Notes under the pieces: generated by a model
What the model saw: only the letters and a program-made list of their open reading frames with translations
Told to the model about the DNA's origin: nothing
Database searches by the model: none
Made by a program: the position numbers and the translations under genes
Shown: piece by piece, positions 1-4,623 of the stretch
Layout: each line of letters begins with the position of its first letter
Position numbering within the stretch: position 1 is the stretch's first letter
Source of the DNA: Planctomycetota bacterium
GTDB lineage: Bacteria > Planctomycetota > UBA1135 > GCA-002686595
Assembly (NCBI GenBank): GCA_013140785.1
Contig: JABFRZ010000493.1
Span: 1 to 6,014 of the forward strand
Direction: 5' to 3'
DNA length: 6,014 nt

Positions 1-1
1 G

Positions 2-106
2 GCCGTGGCCAGCGCCGTGCGCGACGCTCTGCGGCGCGCGGCCGAGGCCGAGCGCGAGGCCATCGGGCGCATCACGGGCGGCATGAACCTGCCTGGGCTC
101 CTCTAG
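2..106 (+). CDS. ybaB: YbaB/EbfC family nucleoid-associated protein, C-terminal fragment
   Basis: Only the last 34 codons and the TAG stop are in the window; the start lies upstream. The visible protein is a charged helix (AVRDALRRAAEAEREAIGRI) followed by TGGMNLPGLL. This matches the typical end of YbaB/EbfC proteins, which finish in a glycine-methionine-rich tail of the form TGGMnIPGL. Family members are small dimeric DNA-binding proteins of roughly 100-110 residues that coat the nucleoid. The gene very commonly lies between dnaX and recR, and recR is indeed the next gene here, so context and motif agree. The fragment is too short to judge the DNA-binding region. A dnaX gene just upstream of the window is predicted but not seen. 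Confidence 0.9.
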   Translation, partial: AVASAVRDALRRAAEAEREAIGRITGGMNLPGLL

Positions 107-263
107 TGTCCCGTCTCGCAAGTCCGTGGAACATGGATGTGCGCTGGATCGCCGCTGGCTGCATTGCGCCTCCGAGTATCACGGCGGCAACGCGTCGTCG
201 GCGACGCCTTGCCAGCAACGGTCCATCACACCTCCCTGTCCCAGGGACGCTCGAGACGGGGCA
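107..263 (+). ncRNA. Candidate structured RNA or recR leader between ybaB and recR
   Basis: This noncoding stretch has nested complementarity. A closing stem pairs 107-118 with 252-263 (12 bp including one G-U). Inside it, 133-137 pairs with 222-226 and 143-147 with 212-216. Within those are a hairpin 164-170/183-190 with one bulged G and a hairpin 192-197/202-207 (6 perfect bp, loop TCGG). A side hairpin pairs 233-238 with 242-247 (6 perfect bp, 3-base loop). The outer stem begins directly after the ybaB stop and ends 19 bases before the recR ATG. It lacks the conserved GGAAGGAAGCAGCC apex of bacterial SRP RNA and a tRNA T-loop, and I do not recognise it as any known RNA class. It could be a standalone RNA, a leader affecting recR translation (recR has no clear ribosome binding site), or chance pairing in GC-rich DNA. 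The pairing was done by eye, with no energy calculation. Confidence 0.35.
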
Positions 264-282
264 GTAGCCAGACGCTGCGCGC

Positions 283-891
283 ATGGCATACCCCAAGCCG
301 CTCGAGCGCCTGATCGCGGCCTTCGAGCGCTTCCCCGGCATCGGGCGGCGTTCGGCCGAGCGCATGGCCTTCCACGTGCTGCGCGACCCGGAGGCCATGG
401 AGCTCGCGGTCGCACTGCGCGACGCGGCCGAGAACACACGCCGCTGTGGGTTGTGCCACAACGTGACCGAGCAGGACCCGTGCGCGCTGTGCGCGGATCC
501 CGCGCGCGACGCGAGTCAGTTGCTCGTGGTCGAGGAACCGCGCGACGTCGAAGCCGTCGAGCGCTCGCAGGCCTACCGCGGCCGCTACCACGTGCTGCTC
601 GGCGCCTACAACCCAGCCGAGGGCACCGAGGAGAAACACCTGACCGTGGCCGCGCTGGTGAAGCGCCTCGCACACGGCGGCGTGAACGAGCTGATCCTGG
701 CGACCGATCCCGATGCCGAGGGCGAGGCCACCGCGCTGGTCGTGCTTGCGGCCGTCGATCGCGCGCGCCTCGCGCTCAAGGTCACGCGGCTCGCGCGCGG
801 CGTGCCGGCCGGCTCGGCGCTCGAATACCTGCACAAGGGCGTGATCCAGGATGCGCTCTCAGGACGCATCGCGCTGCGCGAGCGCTCGTAG
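283..891 (+). CDS. recR: Recombination mediator protein RecR
   Basis: RecR works with RecO and RecF to load RecA onto SSB-coated single-stranded gaps during recombinational repair; it forms a ring-like clamp in the cytoplasm. The 202-residue length is normal for the family. In order, the protein has a helix-hairpin-helix (FPGIGRRSAERMAFHVL, residues 17-33), a four-cysteine zinc finger (C55, C58, C67, C70) and a TOPRIM domain starting at LLVVEEPRD (80-88). It ends with the C-terminal VTRLARGVPAG segment. The TOPRIM part is unusual. Residues 140-149 read ATDPDAEGEA, where most RecR proteins have ATNPTVEGEA, and 107-116 read GAYNPAEGTE instead of the usual G-x-ISPLDGIGP. The overall length through these segments is unchanged, so these are substitutions rather than insertions. 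The ATG start gives the expected MAYPKPLERLI beginning. No convincing Shine-Dalgarno sequence precedes it. It is probably co-transcribed with ybaB upstream and truA downstream. Confidence 0.97.
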   Translation: MAYPKPLERLIAAFERFPGIGRRSAERMAFHVLRDPEAMELAVALRDAAENTRRCGLCHNVTEQDPCALCADPARDASQLLVVEEPRDVEAVERSQAYRGRYHVLLGAYNPAEGTEEKHLTVAALVKRLAHGGVNELILATDPDAEGEATALVVLAAVDRARLALKVTRLARGVPAGSALEYLHKGVIQDALSGRIALRERS

Positions 892-903
892 CCCGAACCC
901 GCC

Positions 904-1701
904 GTGCGCAACGTCCGCGTCCTGCTCGCCTACGACGGCTCGCGCTTCTTCGGCTGGCAACGCCAGGAGGGCTTTCCGAGCGCGCAGGAGGCGCTCGAAG
1001 ACGCGCTGCTCTCCTTGTGCGGCGAACGCGTGGCCGTGCTCGGAGCCGGACGCACCGACACGGGAGTCCACGCCCTTGGCCAGGTGGCCAACTTCCACCT
1101 CGAGTCGCGCTTGCCCGACGAGCGCTTCCTGTTCGCGCTGAACGCGCACGTGCCCACGGGCTTGGTGGTGCGCGCGCTCGAGACCTGCAGCGACGCCTTT
1201 CACGCCCAGAAGGACGCACGCGGCAAGCGCTATGTCTACCTGGTGCGCACGGAGACCTTTCCGTTGCCCTTCGCGCGTGCCCACTGGCACTGGGTGACCG
1301 ACCCGCTCGACCTGGGGGCCATGCGCGCGGGCGCGCGGCACTTCGTGGGCCGCCACGACTTCGGCTCGCTCGCCAGCGCGGGCTCGCCGCGCAGATCCAA
1401 CGTGCGCCACATCCGTTGCCTGCACCTCTACGCCCGGCGCAGCGGTTTCGTGCTGGCGGTCGAGGGTGACGGCTTCCTCTACAACATGGTGCGCACCTTG
1501 GCCGGCACCCTGCTCGAGGTCGGGAGCGGTAAGCGCGCGCCCGAGAGCATCCCGGCCCTGCTCGCGTCACGAGATCGCAGGCTGGCCGGCCCGACGGCTC
1601 CGCCTGGCGGGCTCTACCTCGCGCGCGTCTTGTACCGCGAGCCGTGCTTCACGCGCGTCGTGCGCGGGCCTCGCGGTAGGCCCGGGTTCTTCCAGGGGTG
1701 A
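904..1701 (+). CDS. truA: tRNA pseudouridine(38-40) synthase TruA
   Basis: TruA converts uridines 38, 39 and 40 in the anticodon arm of many tRNAs to pseudouridine. The start is a GTG, giving MRNVRVLLAYDGSRFFGWQRQ, the standard TruA opening (YDG...F.GWQ). The catalytic aspartate is D52 in GAGRTDTGVHA (residues 47-57). The conserved tyrosine is Y110 in KRYVYLV, and the C-terminal signature FLYNMVR spans residues 191-197. The 265-residue length is typical. The last 20 or so residues, after the ARVLY strand, are an arginine- and glycine-rich tail (RGPRGRPGFFQG) that is not part of the core fold. The gene begins 12 bp after the recR stop, suggesting one transcript, though no ribosome binding site is evident. 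All catalytic elements are intact. Confidence 0.97.
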   Translation: MRNVRVLLAYDGSRFFGWQRQEGFPSAQEALEDALLSLCGERVAVLGAGRTDTGVHALGQVANFHLESRLPDERFLFALNAHVPTGLVVRALETCSDAFHAQKDARGKRYVYLVRTETFPLPFARAHWHWVTDPLDLGAMRAGARHFVGRHDFGSLASAGSPRRSNVRHIRCLHLYARRSGFVLAVEGDGFLYNMVRTLAGTLLEVGSGKRAPESIPALLASRDRRLAGPTAPPGGLYLARVLYREPCFTRVVRGPRGRPGFFQG

Positions 1702-1818
1702 TCTCGCCTGCGTGCGGCGACGAGCGCGTGCGGCCGGCGCGGAAGGCTCGCTTCGGCTACACTGCCCGAGTCCACGCGCGCGACCGGCGGCTTCGCACTC
1801 TAGGCAGCCCTCCCGACC

Positions 1819-2313
1819 ATGCAGACCGAGGCCAAGGAATATTGGAAGCTCTTCAAGCCTGCCGCCTGCAGCTTGAAGCTCAGCGGGACGACCCGCGAAG
1901 AGGCCTTCGCGGAGCTGGTCGAGAACTTCGTCAAGGCGAAGTCCCTGGATGCCGCGCTCGGGGGCGGAGCGCTGCGGGCCCTGATCGAACGCGAGATCGT
2001 GGCCTCGACCGGGGTCGGCCAGGGCGTGGCCATCCCGCACGTCAAGCTGGCGGGTTTGGAGGAGCCGATCTTCAGCCTTTCGCTCCATCCGCTCGGGCTC
2101 GAGTGGGCCTCGCTCGACGGCGCACCCGTGACGATCTTGTTCGCCGTGCTGCGGCCCGAGCGTCCGGGCGCGCGGTACAACCCGGAACGACACCTGGACA
2201 TGATGCGCTGGATCTCGCAGCTCGGTCGCGACGGTGACTTCCGCCGCTTCGTGGCGGGCGTGACCACCAAGAAGGCATTGGTGGACCTGCTGCACGAGAT
2301 GTCGGGACCGTGA
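1819..2313 (+). CDS. ptsN: PTS EIIA domain protein, PtsN/fructose type
   Basis: This 164-residue protein is a single PTS EIIA domain of the mannitol/fructose/nitrogen-regulatory type. The phosphorylatable histidine is H74 in GVGQGVAIPHVK (residues 65-76), the family active-site motif. Conserved flanking parts follow: FSLSLHPLGLEW, then TILFAVLRPE, and a C-terminal helix with HLDMMRWISQL. These proteins accept phosphate from a phosphorylated HPr-type carrier. Stand-alone versions (PtsN, EIIANtr) usually regulate other proteins by binding rather than transporting sugar. No EIIB or EIIC is visible nearby and an HPr gene follows directly, so a regulatory phosphorelay is the likely role; its target cannot be read from this window. 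The ATG is the first in frame that gives a normal EIIA length, and no clear ribosome binding site is seen. The ptsN symbol is by domain type; orthology to proteobacterial ptsN is not shown. Confidence 0.9.
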   Translation: MQTEAKEYWKLFKPAACSLKLSGTTREEAFAELVENFVKAKSLDAALGGGALRALIEREIVASTGVGQGVAIPHVKLAGLEEPIFSLSLHPLGLEWASLDGAPVTILFAVLRPERPGARYNPERHLDMMRWISQLGRDGDFRRFVAGVTTKKALVDLLHEMSGP

Positions 2314-2354
2314 TGGCGTGCTCCATCGGAGTCTTCGAGGCGTCGGGGCCGTGA
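2313..2354 (+). other. 13-codon mini-ORF bridging the EIIA and HPr genes
   Basis: An ATG at 2313-2315 shares its A with the TGA stop of the EIIA gene (TGATG). It opens a 13-codon frame, MACSIGVFEASGP, whose TGA at 2352-2354 overlaps the preferred GTG start of the HPr gene (GTGA). Both overlap types are classic translational-coupling signals, so ribosomes ending the EIIA gene could restart here and be delivered to the HPr start. This is seen in the sequence; a functional role is inference. The peptide shows no recognisable motif and is more likely a coupling device or coincidence than a protein with its own function. Confidence 0.25.
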
Positions 2355-2656
2355 CCCTGCGGCCTCCGTCCGCCGAGCTGCGCTGCACCGTGCAGGTGGG
2401 CAACGCGCAGGGCCTGCATGCGCGTCCGTGCCACGCGGTCGCCGCACGCGCCCTCACGTTCCAGAGCGAACTGCGCATTCGTTCGCGCGGGCGCGAGGTC
2501 AACGGCAAGAGCATCCTCGAGCTGATGACGCTTTCAGCCGGGCCTGGGACCGAGCTCGAGCTGGTGGCTCGCGGTCCGGACGCGGAGGCCTTGCTCATCG
2601 CGCTGAGGGAGATCTTCGAGGGCTGCTTCGGCGAGGAGCCCGAGCGGCGCCGATAG
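2351..2656 (+). CDS. HPr-family phosphocarrier protein
   Basis: HPr carries phosphate from enzyme I to EIIA proteins of the phosphotransferase system. From the GTG at 2351 the protein has 101 residues, slightly longer than the usual 85-90. The active-site histidine is H23 in VGNAQGLHARPCHAV. A serine, S54 in NGKSILELMTL, lies 31 residues further on, the same spacing as His15 and Ser46 of classical HPr. That serine is the target of HPr kinase in lineages that have one. The following PGTELELVARGPDAEALL matches the second half of the fold. An upstream in-frame GTG at 2318 would add 11 residues (MLHRSLRGVGA) unlike HPr. The 2351 start is preferred because it has GAGG ten bases upstream and overlaps the stop of a bridging mini-ORF. 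The neighbouring EIIA gene is the obvious phosphate acceptor. Whether it is HPr or NPr in function is not decidable here. Confidence 0.92.
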   Translation: MTLRPPSAELRCTVQVGNAQGLHARPCHAVAARALTFQSELRIRSRGREVNGKSILELMTLSAGPGTELELVARGPDAEALLIALREIFEGCFGEEPERRR

Positions 2657-2722
2657 CGGCGCTGGACGGAGGGCGCGGGCCCGCCCTACCCGCAGGCGCG
2701 AGCGGAAGGGTCTTCCGCTCGC
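2645..2722 (+). terminator. Three tandem GC-rich hairpins at the HPr gene end, possible terminator region
   Basis: Three inverted repeats follow one another. The first pairs 2645-2652 with 2657-2664 (8 bp with one G-U) and places the HPr stop codon in its four-base loop ATAG. The second pairs 2671-2675 with 2682-2686 (5 bp). The third pairs 2698-2708 with 2712-2722 (11 perfect bp, loop GGT), the strongest hairpin I found in this spacer. No run of T follows any of them, so this is not a canonical intrinsic terminator. It may act as a U-less terminator, an mRNA 3' stabiliser, or (the third) an operator palindrome for the pilus operon. Confidence 0.35.
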
Positions 2723-2802
2723 TGCCGAGAGAAGGGATGGGAAAGCGCCAGGAGACCCTCCAGCTTTCTCCGGGCTCCATCCGAAAGGCGGTTCGCGACC
2801 GA

Positions 2803-2823
2803 GCTCCGTCCACCGGGCGGAGC
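2803..2823 (+). promoter_or_regulatory. Hairpin in the presumed pilM leader
   Basis: Bases 2803-2811 pair with 2815-2823 (9 bp including one G-U, loop ACC), about 46 bases before the pilM start. It lies in the presumed 5' untranslated region of the pilus operon. I looked for c-di-GMP, glycine and TPP riboswitch core sequences around it and found no convincing match. No clear sigma-70 or sigma-54 promoter could be picked out in 2657-2863 either. Its role is unknown. Confidence 0.25.
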
Positions 2824-2869
2824 GTGCGGGCGTTCCCCACGTGAACCGAAAGCCAATCCAGAGGTGACG

Positions 2870-3919
2870 GTGTTCCGGAAAGCAAAGAGCGTCGTCGGTC
2901 TCGACCTGGGCCACCAGGTCGTCAAGGCCGTCGAGATCTCCATGGAAGGCCCCGAGCCGGTGATCACCGGTTTCGCGCGAGCCGAAGTGTCTGCGGGCGC
3001 AGACCGCGCCGAGGCCATCACCAAGGTCTTCCAAGAAGGCAAGTTCAGGAGCAAGAGCGTGGTCACGGCGGTATCCGGTCAGGCCGTCGTCGTGCGCTAC
3101 ATCACGATGATGCAGATGAACGACGCGGAGCTGCGCCAGGCCATTCGCTTCGAGTCGGACAAGTACTTGCCCTTCGAGTCCGACGAGGTGCAGATCGACT
3201 GCCAGCGCCTGACGCGCAAGCCGCACGCCCCGACTGAGGGCGCCGCAGCCCAGGAGCAGATGAGCGTGGTCATCGCCGCCTGCAAGAAGTCGGCGATCGA
3301 GGAGCGCATCAAGGAGATTGCCAAGAACGGCCTCACCCCGCTGGCCGTGGACGTGGACGTGTTCGCGCTGGCCAACGCCTGGGAGCTGTGTGGCCTGGCC
3401 GAGGTCGCCGGAGAAGGCGGTCAAGAGCGCGCGATCGCGTTGGTGGACGTGGGCGCATCGGTGACCTCGATCAACGTCCTGTGCGGCGGCGAGACCTGCT
3501 TCAGCCGCGAGATCGGGATCGGCGGCCAGGACATGAGCCAGGCCGTCGCGCGTCGCCTAGGCCTGGAGAACACCGAGGCCGAGGCGCTCAAGCGCGATCC
3601 TCAGGGCCGCGAAGCCGAGATCAGTCGCGCCATCGCCCCCGTGCTGGAGGATCTGGTCAGCGAGCTCACGCTCTCGCTCGACTACGTCGAGAACCGCGAG
3701 GGCCTGCGGGTCGAGGAAATCCTGCTGTCCGGCGGGGGCGTGCTCGCTCCGGGCACGGTCTCGTTCTTGGAGCAGGCGACCGGGCGCACCACGCGCACCT
3801 GGAATCCCCTCGAGGGACTGCGCGTGGCCGAGAGCCGCGTGAACGTTCAGGCCATGGAGGCCTGTGCATCGTCTCTGGCTGTCGCGATCGGACTCGCTTC
3901 GAGGGCTTGCGCCCAATGA
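2870..3919 (+). CDS. pilM: Type IV pilus assembly protein PilM
   Basis: PilM is the cytoplasmic, actin-like ATP-binding member of the pilus alignment complex; it grips the N-terminal tail of PilN. The 349-residue length is normal. The first phosphate motif is VVGLDLGHQVVK (residues 8-19, D12), the second is LVDVGASVT (D193), and the adenosine-binding turn is LLSGGG (S287-G290). The stretch AIRFESDKYLPFESDEVQID is the typical PilM segment E-x-x-x-Y-x-PF. A GTG at 2864 would add two residues. The GTG at 2870 is preferred because GAGG at 2861-2864 sits five bases before it and the product then starts MFRKAKSVVGLDLG, like other PilM proteins. The stop overlaps the next start as ATGA. The preceding spacer with hairpins suggests the pilus operon begins here, separate from the PTS genes. 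Confidence 0.95.
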   Translation: MFRKAKSVVGLDLGHQVVKAVEISMEGPEPVITGFARAEVSAGADRAEAITKVFQEGKFRSKSVVTAVSGQAVVVRYITMMQMNDAELRQAIRFESDKYLPFESDEVQIDCQRLTRKPHAPTEGAAAQEQMSVVIAACKKSAIEERIKEIAKNGLTPLAVDVDVFALANAWELCGLAEVAGEGGQERAIALVDVGASVTSINVLCGGETCFSREIGIGGQDMSQAVARRLGLENTEAEALKRDPQGREAEISRAIAPVLEDLVSELTLSLDYVENREGLRVEEILLSGGGVLAPGTVSFLEQATGRTTRTWNPLEGLRVAESRVNVQAMEACASSLAVAIGLASRACAQ

Positions 3920-4623
3920 TCCTCATCAACCTGTTGCCCGAGGAGTACCGCCAGAAGCGCCGCACTCCGATCAAGCTCCTGCTCGCGGTCTCGGCCGCCG
4001 TGGCCGTCAATGGTTCGCTGGCGGCCTTCTGGGCCTGGACGGCCTTCGGCGTGGCGGCCGAGGTCAAGTCCGAGCTGGCCGTGCTGGAGGACCAGAAGGC
4101 CGGTCTCGATCCCCAAGTTGCCTACCACCGCGACCTGGAGAAGGAGTCCGAGGTGTTCGCGGCGCGCGAGCAGATGCTCAAGCAGATCACGGCCAACCGC
4201 ATCTCCTGGACGCGCAAAGTCGACGAGCTCATCGACGTGGTGAACCTCGGCGGCGACGGCGAGAAGTACCTGGTGTGGTTCGACGACCTCACGGTCGATC
4301 AGAAGGAGAGCAGCCGAGCCAAGAGCTTCGGCAGCCTCAAGGCCACCGGGCACTCAGGCTCGACCAATCCCTCGCACGTGGCGAACTTCCTCGACGACCT
4401 CGAGCGCTCTTCCTTCTGCGAGGACTTCAACAAACCTGCGCCGCCCGAGGGGTCGCAGAGCAGCAAGGACGAGGGCTTGATGCCGGCCGAGGTCTGGAAC
4501 TTCCCGCTCGAGGTGACGCTCAAGGCGCCCGAGCAGCGCCAGCGCGGTCCTGACGGCAAGCTCCTGCCGGTGCAGGAGAGTCCGAAGACCGAGAAGCCCA
4601 AGTCCGGAGGCAAGAAGAAGTGA
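3916..4623 (+). CDS. pilN: Type IV pilus assembly protein PilN
   Basis: PilN is a bitopic inner-membrane protein that links cytoplasmic PilM to the periplasmic PilO/PilP part of the alignment complex. The protein opens with MILINLLPEEYRQKRR; INLLP is the short motif that inserts into PilM. A membrane segment follows at about residues 19-42 (from IKLLLAVSAAV to FWAWTAFGV). A predicted coiled coil rich in Glu, Lys and Leu covers about residues 46-90, followed by a small periplasmic domain. The last 35 or so residues are a hydrophilic Lys/Pro/Glu tail ending SGGKKK, longer than I would expect for the family. Total length is 235 residues. The start overlaps the pilM stop (ATGA) and has GAGGG at 3901-3905, ten bases upstream. 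The tail-coding DNA also contains the ribosome binding site for the next gene. Confidence 0.92.
   Translation: MILINLLPEEYRQKRRTPIKLLLAVSAAVAVNGSLAAFWAWTAFGVAAEVKSELAVLEDQKAGLDPQVAYHRDLEKESEVFAAREQMLKQITANRISWTRKVDELIDVVNLGGDGEKYLVWFDDLTVDQKESSRAKSFGSLKATGHSGSTNPSHVANFLDDLERSSFCEDFNKPAPPEGSQSSKDEGLMPAEVWNFPLEVTLKAPEQRQRGPDGKLLPVQESPKTEKPKSGGKKK
4606..4610 (+). promoter_or_regulatory. Ribosome binding site for the pilO-type gene
   Basis: GGAGG lies nine bases before the GTG at 4620, inside the last codons of pilN. It is the clearest Shine-Dalgarno sequence among the gene starts in this window and fixes the GTG as start of the downstream gene, with the GTGA overlap supporting translational coupling. 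Confidence 0.75.

Noticed and set aside
107..282. SRP RNA (4.5S) or tRNA in the ybaB-recR spacer
   Set aside because: The SRP apical GGAAGGAAGCAGCC-like motif and the tRNA TTCGA T-loop are both absent. SRP RNA, when near this cluster, usually lies before dnaX rather than after ybaB.
126..1469. 447-codon plus-strand frame across recR and truA
   Set aside because: It is out of frame with two confidently identified genes, is overwhelmingly Arg/Ala/Gly, and shows no domain. It is a high-GC shadow frame.
1710..1734. Direct repeat GCGTGCGGC at 1710-1718 and 1726-1734 in the truA-EIIA gap
   Set aside because: Two 9-base copies of a GC-only-style word in a GC-rich spacer are easily chance. There is no third copy and no palindrome to suggest an operator.
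1758..1763. TACACT as a -10 promoter element upstream of the EIIA gene
   Set aside because: The hexamer resembles a sigma-70 -10, but the position 17 bases upstream (1735-1740, CGGCGC) is no -35. On its own it is too weak to call.
1567..2598. 343-codon minus-strand frame opposite the EIIA and HPr genes
   Set aside because: Both plus-strand genes are recognisable with active sites. The antisense product has no motif and Arg/Ser/Ala-rich composition.
2737..2844. 35-codon frame MGKRQETLQLSPGSIRKAV... upstream of pilM
   Set aside because: The purine-rich AGAAGGG touches the ATG, too close to act as its ribosome binding site. The peptide has no recognisable motif and the stretch overlaps a stable hairpin, so a small gene is not supported.
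2657..2863. c-di-GMP riboswitch upstream of pilM
   Set aside because: A GGGAAAGCGCC string faintly recalls the class I core, but the conserved GCACAGGGCAAACC and GACGCAAAGCC segments are missing.
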